The notes below the pieces were generated by a model. It worked only from the letters and a program-made list of their open reading frames with translations, had not been told where the DNA came from and searched no databases. Shown here piece after piece: positions 46,471-55,153 of a stretch of DNA of 64,000 nt. The number at the start of each line of letters is the position of its first letter. The first letter of the stretch is position 1. The translations under genes were made by a program, and so were the position numbers. Source of the stretch: Achromobacter sp. B7 (GTDB lineage: Bacteria; Pseudomonadota; Gammaproteobacteria; Burkholderiales; Burkholderiaceae_B); the NCBI RefSeq assembly GCF_003600685.1, contig NZ_CP032084.1:744001-808000 (forward strand). Direction: 5' to 3'.

Positions 46471-46825
46471 TGGGCCTCCAGGTTGTTCTGCATCCGGCCC
46501 GGTGGGCCGAAACCAATCTTGCGGGCATTGGATCAGGGACCGCGTAGAAAATTCAGCGAATCCGCGCGCCCGACCACGCCGGTCACCGCTTCGGCTATTT
46601 CGCTTTGTAACGGCCCTTATTGTGCTTCACCTTTACCGGGCACGCCGCATGCTGCGTCAGGCAAGGCGACGACCGCCATGTCGGCCGGTACGCAGCGCCG
46701 CCGCTTGGAAAGATCCGCACACATTATGGGGCCGGCAAGCTTAACCCTTGCCCCGGGCCGCGATACCCTTGTTGGTAAATGGGGTCGGCGGTGATGGGCC
46801 GGCCATAACGCCAAGGATGAACGCC
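46471..46825. other. gene-free divergent region (355 bp)
   Basis: Between the LTA-synthase-like and AsmA genes. Apart from the AAGGA ribosome site before AsmA, no promoter, repeat or RNA signature was recognised with confidence. Confidence 0.5.
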
Positions 46826-48901
46826 ATGACGCGAACAAGAAAAATAGCGATCGGGATTGTAGGGGCTCTGGCCCTGCTCGTGCTGGTATTGGCGGTGGTG
46901 ATCGCCACCTTTGACTGGAACCGCGCCAAGCCCATGATCAACGAACGCGCCAGCGCTGCCATCGGCAGGCCGTTCGCCATCAATGGCGATCTCAGCGTCA
47001 AGTGGCAGCGTGAACGGGACGAGGGCGGTTGGCGGGCCTGGGTGCCGTGGCCGCACGTGGTCGCCAACGATATTTCGATCGGCAATGCGCCCTGGGCCAA
47101 GGCCCCGACCTTCGCCACCCTCAAGCGCGGCGAGTTCAGCCTGGCGCTGTTGCCATTGCTGCGCCAGCGCGTCGTCATTCGCAGAATCCAGCTGACCGAG
47201 CCCGCCGCCGATCTGCAACGGCTGGCCGATGGCCGCGCCAACTGGGTATTCACGCTGCCTGAATCCGGCGAGCCGTCGCCGTGGGTGCTGGACATCAACG
47301 AGATCGGTTTCGACAAGGGCCGCGTTGGTTTCGTCGACGAGACGCTTAAAGCCGACCTGACGGTGCTGGTCGATCCGCTGGGCAAGCCTGTCCCGTTCGC
47401 CGACGTGGCGGGCGCCGCCGTCGCGCCACAGGACGGCCAGGCCCCGGCGCCGCGCGACTATGTCTTCGGCTGGAAGGTTGACGGCAAATACAAAGGTCTG
47501 GACACCAAAGGCGAAGGCAAGGTCGGCGGCATGTTGGCCCTGCAAGATCCCAAGCAACCCTTTCCGGTCCAGGCGGATGTCGCCGTGGGCGGCACCAAGG
47601 CGTCGATCACCGGCACCGTGACCGACCCCGCCAACCTGGGCGCGCTGGACTTGCGCCTGAAGCTGGCCGGCGCATCCATGGCGCAGTTGTACCCGCTAAC
47701 GGGCGTGACCTTGCCGGATACGCCGCCGTATTCCACGGATGGGCATTTGGTGGCCAAGCTGCAAAACCCGGGCGGCGCCGTGTTTGACTACAAGGACTTC
47801 AACGGCAAGGTCGGCAATAGCGACTTGCATGGCGACATCACCTTTGCCATGGGGGCGCCGCGGCCCAAGCTGACGGGCAAGTTGTCGTCCAAGCAATTGC
47901 GCATGGTCGACCTGGGGCCGTTGATCGGGGTGCCGGCAGACGGCACCGCCGCCGCGCCCGCCGACAAGACGAAGGACGCGCCGGCCAAGCCCAAGGGCGG
48001 CAAGGTGCTGCCCACGCAGGCGTTTCGCACCGACCGCTGGCGCGACATGGATGCCGATGTCTCGCTGGACGCCGGCCGCATCATCCACGACAGCAAGCTG
48101 CCCTTGTCAGACCTGTCGGTGCACGTGGTCTTGCAGGACGGCAAGCTGACGCTGGACCCCTTCAAGTTCGGCATCGCGGGGGGCAACATCAACGGCACCA
48201 TCAATCTGGATGGTGCCCACGAGGCCATGGCCGGGCGCGTGGACCTGCATGCGCGCCGCCTGCGGCTCAAGCAGCTGTTCCCCGCCACCGAAGCCATGCA
48301 GAAGACGCTGGGCGAACTGAACGGGGATCTTGCCGTCAGCGGCACCGGCAATTCCGTGGGGGCGCTGCTGGGCACGTCCACCGGCGACATCAAAATGCTG
48401 GTCAACGATGGCGTCATCAGCCGCAGCCTGATGGAGATCGCCGGCCTGAATGTGGGCAACTACGTGGTGTCCAAGCTGTTTGGCGACGACGAGGTAAAGA
48501 TCAATTGCGGCGCCGCCGACCTGGCCATGAAAAACGGCGTGATGACGCCGCGCGTCTTTGTTTTCGACACTGAAAACGCGCTGATCAGCATCACCGGCAC
48601 GGCCGATTTCAAGAACGAAAAAATCGATATGGACGTCACGCCCGACAGCAAGGGCTTCCGCATCTTTTCACTGCGTTCACCCTTGTACGTGCGCGGTACG
48701 TTCGGCGACCCCGATGTGGGCGTGCACGTGGGCCCGCTGGCCGCGCGCGGCGCGGGCATGGTGGCGCTGGGCGTGTTGCTGACCCCAGCCGCCGGCCTGC
48801 TGGCCTTGATCGCGCCCAGCACCAACGACGAAAACGCGTGCGGGCCGTTGCTGGAACAGATGCGCAAGCCGCCGACCGCGCCGGCGCAGACGGGGAAGTA
48901 G
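46826..48901 (+). CDS. AsmA family protein
   Basis: 691 aa from ATG 46826, which has AAGGA at good spacing; the frame is open to 46748. One N-terminal helix (IAIGIVGALALLVLVLAVVIATF) anchors a long periplasmic beta-rich region. The first part RPFAINGDLSVKWQ is the AsmA N-terminal signature. The C-terminal AsmA-like part has GNINGTINLDGAHEAMAGRVDL and a late conserved piece VLLTPAAGLLALIAP. AsmA proteins bridge the envelope and help move phospholipid to the outer membrane. Confidence 0.9.
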   Translation: MTRTRKIAIGIVGALALLVLVLAVVIATFDWNRAKPMINERASAAIGRPFAINGDLSVKWQRERDEGGWRAWVPWPHVVANDISIGNAPWAKAPTFATLKRGEFSLALLPLLRQRVVIRRIQLTEPAADLQRLADGRANWVFTLPESGEPSPWVLDINEIGFDKGRVGFVDETLKADLTVLVDPLGKPVPFADVAGAAVAPQDGQAPAPRDYVFGWKVDGKYKGLDTKGEGKVGGMLALQDPKQPFPVQADVAVGGTKASITGTVTDPANLGALDLRLKLAGASMAQLYPLTGVTLPDTPPYSTDGHLVAKLQNPGGAVFDYKDFNGKVGNSDLHGDITFAMGAPRPKLTGKLSSKQLRMVDLGPLIGVPADGTAAAPADKTKDAPAKPKGGKVLPTQAFRTDRWRDMDADVSLDAGRIIHDSKLPLSDLSVHVVLQDGKLTLDPFKFGIAGGNINGTINLDGAHEAMAGRVDLHARRLRLKQLFPATEAMQKTLGELNGDLAVSGTGNSVGALLGTSTGDIKMLVNDGVISRSLMEIAGLNVGNYVVSKLFGDDEVKINCGAADLAMKNGVMTPRVFVFDTENALISITGTADFKNEKIDMDVTPDSKGFRIFSLRSPLYVRGTFGDPDVGVHVGPLAARGAGMVALGVLLTPAAGLLALIAPSTNDENACGPLLEQMRKPPTAPAQTGK

Positions 48902-48913
48902 GTCGGTCAGGAT

Positions 48914-48938
48914 GGCGGCCCTCGGCTAAAGGGCCGCC
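48914..48938 (+). terminator. hairpin after the AsmA gene
   Basis: 9-bp stem GGCGGCCCT/AGGGCCGCC, 13 bp after the stop, without a T-run. It merges into a GCCGCCGCG-type simple repeat (48933-48973). Confidence 0.5.
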
Positions 48939-48986
48939 GTGCCGCCGCGCCGCCGCGCCGCCGCCGCGCCGCCACCTGCGGCATCG

Positions 48987-50582
48987 CTACTTCGGCGACA
49001 CGCGCCGGGCACCTTCCGGTTCGGCGTCATCCGCCACGCACACGGCGTTGCGGCCGTTGTTCTTCGCGTGATAAAGCGCCTTGTCCGCCCGCCGGTAGAC
49101 CGCTTCTAGCGTGGCGCCGTGTTCGGGATAGCGCGCCACGCCCACCGACACCGTCAGCGGCGACCCGATGGAATCCGGCGGCTGCCGCGAGGCGATCTGC
49201 TGCCGCAGCCGTTCGGCGGCAGCCGCCGCGGAATGCAGCGAGGCGCCCGGCATCAGCACCACGAATTCTTCGCCACCCGCGCGCGCCAGGGTGTCGCCCA
49301 CCCGCGAGCCTTCGCTCATGACGGCTGCCAACGCCTGCAAGGCCCGGTCGCCCGCCGTGTGCCCATAGCGGTCATTGATGGTCTTGAAGTGGTCGATGTC
49401 GATAGCCAGCAGCGCCACGGGCGATTCGCCCGCTTGCAAGAGCGCCATGGCCTCGTCCAGGCCGCGCCGGTTCAGCAGCCCCGTCAACGTGTCGGTGGTG
49501 CTTTCACGGCGCAGGTCGCGAATCTTGTGATGGATCGACGCCAAGCCGATGATGAGCGCGCGCTTGAGCTGCGCCGCCTCGAAATACCACGACCGCACGT
49601 CGCGGATGCGGTCGGCGGAATCCGGGTCCTCCATGCGCTTGGCGATGCCCGCCAGTTCGCCCAGCGGCCGGGCAATCCAGCCCGACAGTACCCAGATCGT
49701 GATGATGGACAACAGCAGCAAGGGCAGGGTATTGCGCGCGGTGGCCATGAGCAGGTCGCTCAAGGGTTGCAGGGTGCCCGCGACCGGCCGCTGCGCGACG
49801 ATGCTCCAGCCGGTGCTGGGCACGGGGGCGTAACCCGCAAGCATGTCGCGGCCTTGCTGATCGGTAAACCGCATTTCACCCGTTTCACCCCGCCGCGCCG
49901 CCGCCAATGCGTCGATGTCCGGCGCCTTGTGGCCCAGCAGGCTGCGATCCGGGTGATAGATCAGCGTGCCGTTGCGATCCATCACGTACACGAAGGAATC
50001 ATCGCGATAGAAATGCTTGTCCAGCAGGCGATCCAGCGCGTTGTCCTCGTGCAGATACAGCGTGCCGGCGATGTACCCCAGGTACCGGTAATCACGCGAG
50101 AAAATCGGATGCGAATACAGAATCAGCCAGCGGTTGTTGCTGGCCTGATAGGGTTCGCTGATATTCGGCTGCTGCGTGCGGATGGCATTGCGCGACGGCT
50201 CGCTGGTCAGTTGCTGGCCCAGCAGTTGCGGATACGCCGACGATGCCGCAATGACCTTGCCCGTCGGCGAGACCACCACGGTGGAATTGAACTGCCCCAT
50301 CTGCGCTTGCTGGCGCCGCGTTTCTTCGACCATCAAGCCGGGGCGCGCTTCCATGTCGGTCAGCACGTCGGCGCTATACGCCAGATAACGCCGCACGTCC
50401 GCCAGGAACAGGTCGGTGGTGACGGCAAGCTTGGACGCGTAGACGCGGTTGACCTCAAGCGCGTTGTGCAGCAGCAGGTCGCGCTGCACCAGGTAGCTGG
50501 CGTGCAATCCGCCGGCCAGCACCAAAACGACCGACAGCAGGCAGATCCAAAGGATAAGGCGCCGAAGGTCGATGCGGAACAT
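48987..50582 (-). CDS. membrane-bound diguanylate cyclase with Cache-type sensor
   Basis: 531 aa from ATG 50582. Transmembrane helices at about 9-27 and about 285-303 flank a periplasmic dCache-like sensor (SYLVQRDLLLHNALEVNRVYASKL ... GTLIYHPDRSLLGHKAPDI). HAMP-like linker, then a GGDEF domain with the active motif AGGEEF. The inhibitory I-site RVGD sits five residues before it. It makes c-di-GMP from GTP and should be product-inhibited. Its start lies 11 bp after the TetR stop, so the two are co-transcribed. Confidence 0.93.
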   Translation of the reverse strand: MFRIDLRRLILWICLLSVVLVLAGGLHASYLVQRDLLLHNALEVNRVYASKLAVTTDLFLADVRRYLAYSADVLTDMEARPGLMVEETRRQQAQMGQFNSTVVVSPTGKVIAASSAYPQLLGQQLTSEPSRNAIRTQQPNISEPYQASNNRWLILYSHPIFSRDYRYLGYIAGTLYLHEDNALDRLLDKHFYRDDSFVYVMDRNGTLIYHPDRSLLGHKAPDIDALAAARRGETGEMRFTDQQGRDMLAGYAPVPSTGWSIVAQRPVAGTLQPLSDLLMATARNTLPLLLLSIITIWVLSGWIARPLGELAGIAKRMEDPDSADRIRDVRSWYFEAAQLKRALIIGLASIHHKIRDLRRESTTDTLTGLLNRRGLDEAMALLQAGESPVALLAIDIDHFKTINDRYGHTAGDRALQALAAVMSEGSRVGDTLARAGGEEFVVLMPGASLHSAAAAAERLRQQIASRQPPDSIGSPLTVSVGVARYPEHGATLEAVYRRADKALYHAKNNGRNAVCVADDAEPEGARRVSPK

Positions 50583-50593
50583 GGTCGCGGCCG

Positions 50594-51238
50594 TCAGGAA
50601 CGGGCGTGGCCCGGAGGCACGCCTGAAGGCGGCCGGCTGCCCGTCAGGGCGTCCCAGGCGCACATGGCTTGCCGAGCCACTGACTGCAAAGTCTTGCGGC
50701 CGGCGCCGTCGCGCGCCTGGATCGACATGCCGTGCAACACGGTCGTGTAGAACGCCGCCAGCGCTTTCACGTCGGTGCCGGCAGGCAGTTCGCCGTCGGC
50801 AACGCCGGCGGCAAGGCGGGTCTGAATCCGGGCCTGCATCTCTCGCCGGCTATCGCAGAGGAATTCGCCAACGCTGGCGTGGTTGACGCTGCCGGACGGC
50901 GCGCCCAATACGATCATGCAGCCGGGCGGCGTGCCCGGCGCGGTGAAGCGTTCGGCTGCTGCCATCAGCATGGCTTGAACGCCTTCACGCGCAGTCGCGC
51001 CGTCTTGCAATGCGCGCCGCGATCCCCCGCCGGCGGTCTCACGGTATAGCTCGACGGCTTCACGAAACAGGTCTTCCTTGGAGCCGAACGCGCCATAAAG
51101 GCTGGGCGAGTTGATGCCCATCGCTTCCGTGAGTTCGGACAGCGATGCTGCTTCATATCCCTTCGACCAGAAAACTTCCATTGCCTTTTGCAAGGCCTGG
51201 GCCCGGTCAAAGCTCCGGGGGCGCCCACGTTCTGCCAT
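50594..51238 (-). CDS. TetR family transcriptional regulator
   Basis: 214 aa. N-terminal helix-turn-helix: AQALQKAMEVFWSKGYEAAS followed by LTEAMGINSPSLYGAFGSKEDLF. The ligand domain is of the AefR/YxaF-like type (CMIVLGAPSGSVNHASVGEFL). It is divergent from an SDR gene and upstream of the diguanylate cyclase. Two inverted copies of a TGATCGATA motif lie in the promoter region. Confidence 0.92.
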   Translation of the reverse strand: MAERGRPRSFDRAQALQKAMEVFWSKGYEAASLSELTEAMGINSPSLYGAFGSKEDLFREAVELYRETAGGGSRRALQDGATAREGVQAMLMAAAERFTAPGTPPGCMIVLGAPSGSVNHASVGEFLCDSRREMQARIQTRLAAGVADGELPAGTDVKALAAFYTTVLHGMSIQARDGAGRKTLQSVARQAMCAWDALTGSRPPSGVPPGHARS

Positions 51239-51271
51239 GGCGGGATTTTACCTGCGACGCCTATTTTGTGT

Positions 51272-51333
51272 TGATCGATAAAAAATTTGTTGACGCCGCA
51301 AATATTTCGCGGCGATGATATTTGTATCGATCA
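51272..51333. promoter_or_regulatory. paired TetR-operator-like motifs between TetR and SDR genes
   Basis: TGATCGATA at 51272-51280 and its reverse complement TATCGATCA at 51325-51333. Both extend to TGATCGATAnAAAT on their own strand. Between them is another dyad, GCCGC...GCGGC (51295-51313), around an AT core. The TetR protein probably binds here to regulate itself and the SDR. Confidence 0.55.
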
Positions 51334-51352
51334 CTACAAATAAGGATGAAAC

Positions 51353-52099
51353 ATGGGCAACTTGAACGGAAAGGTCGCATTCGTGACAGGCGGCAGTCGT
51401 GGTATCGGAGCGGCCATCGTGCGCCGGCTGGCCGCCGAGGGCGCGCACGTCGCGTTCACCTACGTCAGCCCTTCCTCGGCTGACGCAGCCAAGGCACTGG
51501 CAACGGAATTGACCGCCGGCGCACGCCAGGTGCGCGCCATCCAGGCCGATGCGGAAGATGCGCTGGCCGTCAGGCAGGCCGTGGAACAAGCGATCAAGCT
51601 GCTTGGGCCGGTGGACGTGCTGGTCAACAACGCGGGCATTTTTGTCACCGGCGTCATCGGCGACACCAGCCTTGAGGAATACGAGCGCACGATGAACATC
51701 AACGTGCGCGCACCGTTCGTGGCCATCCGCACCGCGCAGGCATCCATGCCGGACGGCGGCCGCATCATCAACATCGGCAGCTGCCTGTCCCAACGCGCCG
51801 GCCGCCCCGGCGTGGCGCTGTACGCGGCCAGCAAGACCGCGCTGATCGGACTCAGCCAAGGCCTGGCGCGCGACCTGGGCGCACGCGGCATCACCGTCAA
51901 CGTCGTGCACCCCGGCCCGATCGACACCGACATGAACCCGGCGAACGGCGACCACGCGGCCGACCTCGTCGCCGTGCTGTCGCTGCCCCACTATGGCGAA
52001 CCGCGCGACATCGCGGGCATGGTGGCCTTCCTGGCGGGGCCGGAAGGGCGCTACATCACGGGCGCCAGCCTGTCGGTGGACGGCGGCTACGCAGCCTGA
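51353..52099 (+). CDS. SDR family oxidoreductase
   Basis: 248 aa. Classical SDR features: TGGSRGIGAA for cofactor, NNAG, catalytic Ser in NIGSCLS and YAASK. C-terminus ITGASLSVDGGYAA. Unlike the SDR at 12.5 kb, its active site is complete. Divergent from TetR across paired operator-like motifs, an arrangement typical of an inducible detoxification gene. Substrate unknown. Confidence 0.93.
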   Translation: MGNLNGKVAFVTGGSRGIGAAIVRRLAAEGAHVAFTYVSPSSADAAKALATELTAGARQVRAIQADAEDALAVRQAVEQAIKLLGPVDVLVNNAGIFVTGVIGDTSLEEYERTMNINVRAPFVAIRTAQASMPDGGRIINIGSCLSQRAGRPGVALYAASKTALIGLSQGLARDLGARGITVNVVHPGPIDTDMNPANGDHAADLVAVLSLPHYGEPRDIAGMVAFLAGPEGRYITGASLSVDGGYAA

Positions 52100-52104
52100 C
52101 GCAG

Positions 52105-52130
52105 CGGGTGTGAAAGTTTTTTCGCACCCG
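52105..52130 (+). terminator. hairpin after the SDR gene
   Basis: 10-bp stem CGGGTG...CACCCG extending through GAAA/TTTC with one G-U pair. It lies just past the SDR stop and 2 bp before the -35 of the tRNA promoter. No T-run follows. Confidence 0.45.
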
Positions 52131-52132
52131 AC

Positions 52133-52161
52133 TTGCACAAACAAAAAAACCTACATATAAT
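52133..52161 (+). promoter_or_regulatory. sigma-70 promoter for tRNA-Lys(CUU)
   Basis: TTGCAC, 17-bp spacer, perfect TATAAT. The tRNA follows after a leader of about 95 nt. Confidence 0.8.
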
Positions 52162-52261
52162 CTTGCTTCTTCGCACTACACACATAGCGAAACGCAGTCA
52201 GCAGCAAGGCCATCAACAGATAGCCGCGCGGTTGAAAACGAATCGAAATGCGTGCATTGCA

Positions 52262-52337
52262 GGGCTGTTAGCTCAGTTGGTAGAGCAGCGGACTCTTAAT
52301 CCGTAGGTCGAGTGTTCGAGCCACTCACAGCCCACCA
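52262..52337 (+). tRNA. tRNA-Lys (anticodon CUU)
   Basis: 76 nt including CCA. Acceptor GGGCTGT/ACAGCCC, D-arm GCTCAGTTGGTAGAGC, anticodon loop with CTT, T-arm GTTCGAGCC. It marks the boundary between ordinary chromosome and the T6SS genes. Confidence 0.96.
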
Positions 52338-52376
52338 GAATTTTTGGTCGTACCCGGGAAACTTGGTGCACCAGGC

Positions 52377-52408
52377 AAAAAAAGCCCACCGCATGCGGTG
52401 GGCTTTTT
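52377..52408 (+). terminator. intrinsic terminator of tRNA-Lys(CUU)
   Basis: The perfect palindrome GCCCACCGCATGCGGTGGGC is flanked by A-run and T-run, about 45 bp after the tRNA. Confidence 0.88.
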
Positions 52409-52485
52409 GCTTTCCGGCCTTTTGCTTTGCGCGATTCCGACGGGACAGGGATACCTACCCCCGGCCCGTCATTGCATTGCACGCC

Positions 52486-52755
52486 TCACCCAAACTCCAA
52501 CTGATAAAAACTCTGGCTCGCGATCAGCGTCGCGCCGCAGGACGTGCGCATGCCTTCCAGCGCGGTCATGCGGTCGGAGCTGACGTTGTGCACACCTTCG
52601 ACGATGGTGTGCGTGTCGCCACATTTGGGGCAGGTGACGCGGTCGCCGACGCGGGCCATGGGCTGGCCGAAGATGATGACGGTTTCATCGCCGGTCACGA
52701 CGACGCCGCCGTGCGACGTCTTGTCGCCTTTGCGGATGACGGGGCGTTGGGACAT
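52486..52755 (-). CDS. PAAR-domain protein (T6SS spike tip)
   Basis: 89 aa from ATG 52755 (MSQRPVIRKGDKTSHGG). GDKTSHGGVVVTGDE is the PAAR start, and RVGDRVTCPKCGDTHTIVEG and CGATLIAS supply the usual glycines plus Cys/His for a zinc tip. PAAR proteins cap the VgrG needle and may carry effectors. At 89 aa this one is a bare tip without an effector extension. It follows a repeat-protein gene on the same strand with a 16-bp gap; the reading frame open upstream to 52983 is the antisense-shifted frame of that gene. Confidence 0.9.
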   Translation of the reverse strand: MSQRPVIRKGDKTSHGGVVVTGDETVIIFGQPMARVGDRVTCPKCGDTHTIVEGVHNVSSDRMTALEGMRTSCGATLIASQSFYQLEFG

Positions 52756-52771
52756 GGCGCGAGATATCTGT

Positions 52772-53026
52772 TTACAGATACGTGCCGTCCGGCGCGCGCC
52801 GGGCAGGGCCGACCACGAATGTGCCGTCGGGCGCCATGCGCACGGGGCCGCCGCCGCCTTTGTAGCTGCCGTCCGGCGCGCGTTGCGGGGTGCCTGCCAC
52901 GTACGTGCCGTCGGGGGCGCGGGTGATGGGGCCTTCGCCGCCGACATAGGTGCCGTCGGGCGCTCGGCGCGGGGTGCCGGCAATGAAGTGCCCGTCGGGC
53001 AACATGCGGATGGATTTCGTCGTCAT
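52772..53026 (-). CDS. small T6SS-linked protein made of RAPDG repeats
   Basis: 84 aa from ATG 53026, with AAGGAG in front. Apart from the first six residues it consists of six copies of (R/M)-x-P-DG-x-(Y/F), each followed by a Gly-rich turn. The copies are MLPDGHF, RAPDGTYV, RAPDGTYV, RAPDGSYK, MAPDGTFV, RAPDGTYL. Alternate spacers repeat too (AGTPR/AGTPQ versus GGEGPIT/GGGGPVR), giving roughly 28-residue double units. No signal peptide or cysteine. A regular beta-turn or short beta-solenoid is plausible. Adjacent PAAR suggests a spike accessory; I do not recognise the family. Confidence 0.8.
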   Translation of the reverse strand: MTTKSIRMLPDGHFIAGTPRRAPDGTYVGGEGPITRAPDGTYVAGTPQRAPDGSYKGGGGPVRMAPDGTFVVGPARRAPDGTYL

Positions 53027-53211
53027 GGACGCTCCTTGGGTAGGAGCCGAAATCATAACGATGCATCGTGATGCGCCTTGTAATAGGACGTGTCATCTTT
53101 GAACGTTATGCGTAAGCGAATGTGGGATCATTTCCGCCATTCCCGCCGCTGGCAGCGTTGTCTTCGCCTTTGGCTCTGACGCCGCCAGCCCCGCTACCGC
53201 CTTCCAGAACT

Positions 53212-54339
53212 ATGACCGACATCAACGCCTTGTTGCTTCCGATACCCGGCGATGCGCCCTGCGGCGTGGACCTGGTGTTCTCGCCCGAATTCGACGCCAT
53301 ACGCGAAGCGCGTCGGCACGACGATCCGCAGCTGGACCAAGGCGACTGGATCATTGATTTGAAAGAGGCCGACTGGCCGGAAGTGGCGCGCATCTGTTCC
53401 GAGGCGCTGCGCAACCGTAGCAAGGACATACGCATTGCGTCGTGGCTGGCGGAAGCGTGGGCCAAGACGCGCGGCTTTGCGGGCTTGCGCGACGGTTATC
53501 TGTTGATCGACGGCCTGTGTCAGAACTATTGGGATGGCCTGCACCCCGTGCCCGAGGATGGCGACGTGCAGCAACGCGTGGGCAACCTGGCGTGGCTGCT
53601 GTCGCGGTCGCAGCAACTGATTGGCGAGATTCCGCTGACGCAGGCGGACGGCGCGCGTTATGGCGCGGTGCTCTGGGAGGCCGCCAGCCAGTTGGCTAAC
53701 GCCGTCAAGCGCACGCCGGACAACGCCAACGAGCTGACCCGGGGCAAGCTCACGCTAGACCGCTTTGATGCGGCGCGGCGCGATACGCCGCCGTCGTTCT
53801 ATTCCGAATTGGACGGCCAGCTGGAAGGTTGCGCGCAGGCGTTGGCGCAGCTGGAACGCACGCTGGACGAGCGGCTGGGCGACGAAAGCCCGGCGTTTTC
53901 GAGGGTGCGCGAGGCGCTGCGCAACGTGACCGAACTGGTCCACCGCTTTGCGCGCGACGCTGGTTTGCTGGTGCGCGCCGATATGGCGCCGACCTTGCCA
54001 CAGCCTCCCGTGGCGCCCGCCGTTCCCACCCGTGTGGAGCCGACCTTGCCCGCCGACGATTCCTTCCCTGCCGCCGGTGCGCCGGTCGGCATCCCCTCAA
54101 CGCCCGCCGTGCGTGGTCCGATCCAGACGCGCGAGCAGGCGTTGGCGCAGCTGCGCGAGGTGGCTGATTTTTTCCGCCGCACCGAGCCGCACAGCCCGGT
54201 AGCCTATCTGGCCGACAAAGCGGCGAGCTGGGGCGAGATGTCGCTGCACCTGTGGCTGCGCACGGTGGTCAAGAACGACGAGACCCTGTCGGGCCTGGAA
54301 GAACTGCTGGGCATCAAGAAGGCCGGCGAGAACGGCTAA
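53212..54339 (+). CDS. tssA: type VI secretion protein TssA
   Basis: 375 aa from ATG 53212 (MTDINALLLPIPGDAPCGVDL). The ImpA N-terminal domain (about 1-130) has LDQGDWIIDLKEADWPEV and YWDGLHPVPEDGD. A Pro/Ala-rich linker (about 260-310) leads to a short C-terminal helix-rich part (RTEPHSPVAYLADKAASW). TssA organises baseplate and tail-sheath assembly. It is divergent from the repeat protein and convergent with the OmpA-like gene. Confidence 0.93.
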   Translation: MTDINALLLPIPGDAPCGVDLVFSPEFDAIREARRHDDPQLDQGDWIIDLKEADWPEVARICSEALRNRSKDIRIASWLAEAWAKTRGFAGLRDGYLLIDGLCQNYWDGLHPVPEDGDVQQRVGNLAWLLSRSQQLIGEIPLTQADGARYGAVLWEAASQLANAVKRTPDNANELTRGKLTLDRFDAARRDTPPSFYSELDGQLEGCAQALAQLERTLDERLGDESPAFSRVREALRNVTELVHRFARDAGLLVRADMAPTLPQPPVAPAVPTRVEPTLPADDSFPAAGAPVGIPSTPAVRGPIQTREQALAQLREVADFFRRTEPHSPVAYLADKAASWGEMSLHLWLRTVVKNDETLSGLEELLGIKKAGENG

Positions 54340-54355
54340 GGGCCAACCGCCAGCC

Positions 54356-55150
54356 TTATCGCGCCGCGCGGAATTCGATGCGTCGGTTCTTGGCCCGCCC
54401 CTCGGCCGTGGCGTTGGTCGCGACCGGTTGATCCGGGCCCGCGCCCATCGCCTCGAAGCGCGACACCGGCAAGCCCTTGTCCACCAGATAATCCCGCACC
54501 GCATCCGCGCGCGCCTGGCTCAGCGCCAGGTTGGTGCTGCGGCTGCCTGAACTGTCGGTGTGGCCGATGATCTGGATCTTGTCGGCGCGCAGCTTGGGCA
54601 CCGCGTCCGCCACGCGGTCCAGCAACTCGCGGCCGCGTGCCGTCAACCGCGTGCTGCCCGTTTCGAATTCCACGACGCGGTTGCTCAGCAGGTTGTCCAG
54701 CACATCCTGTTCGTCCTTGCCAGCCGATACGCGCAGGCCGTTGACGATCTTGTACGTGGGGTTCAGCGACGTGGCGAAGGTGCTGGCGATCTGTTGCCGC
54801 GACGCTTCGTTGTCGACCTCGCCGCGCAAGCGGATCTGCGTGCCGTCGATCTCCAGTTGCCCCCGGTTGATCTGCTTGAGCGGGGTGTCCAGCAGCTTGC
54901 TGACGTGTTGCGACCAGTTCGCCGGCGCGACCACGCCGCCCACGTCGATGCGATCAATCACGTTCCCCACGCCATAGACCTTCTGCAAGCGCGCCAGCAC
55001 GTCGGCCTTGGTGGCCTCGTCGGGCACCGCGCCGCTGGCCACCACCTGGCCGGGTTGGGGGATGACGTTGGCCGGCACCACCGTTGCGGCATCCTGGGCA
55101 TGGGCCGCGCACGACAGCGTGGCGGCCAGGGCAAGAATAAGCGTGCGCAT
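54356..55150 (-). CDS. OmpA-family T6SS-associated protein
   Basis: 264 aa, signal peptide ending SCAAHAQ. The middle (about 60-140) has BON-like segments. The C-terminal OmpA domain shows the peptidoglycan-binding motifs GHTDSSGSRSTNLALSQARADAV and NRRIEF. It ends the minus-strand TssM-TagF operon (3 bp after the TagF gene). It probably anchors the secretion complex to the cell wall, a role played by TagL/TssL-type proteins in other systems. Whether it replaces TssL's wall-binding part is inferred. Confidence 0.88.
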   Translation of the reverse strand: MRTLILALAATLSCAAHAQDAATVVPANVIPQPGQVVASGAVPDEATKADVLARLQKVYGVGNVIDRIDVGGVVAPANWSQHVSKLLDTPLKQINRGQLEIDGTQIRLRGEVDNEASRQQIASTFATSLNPTYKIVNGLRVSAGKDEQDVLDNLLSNRVVEFETGSTRLTARGRELLDRVADAVPKLRADKIQIIGHTDSSGSRSTNLALSQARADAVRDYLVDKGLPVSRFEAMGAGPDQPVATNATAEGRAKNRRIEFRAAR

Positions 55151-55153
55151 GCG

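Noticed and set aside
30830..52337. The two tRNA-Lys genes as attachment-site borders of one island
   Set aside because: They are distinct isoacceptors with own promoters and terminators, and most genes between are ordinary chromosomal types; no integrase is seen.
52312..52926. A plus-strand open frame starting in tRNA-Lys(CUU)
   Set aside because: It begins inside the tRNA, crosses its terminator and overlaps the PAAR gene antisense.
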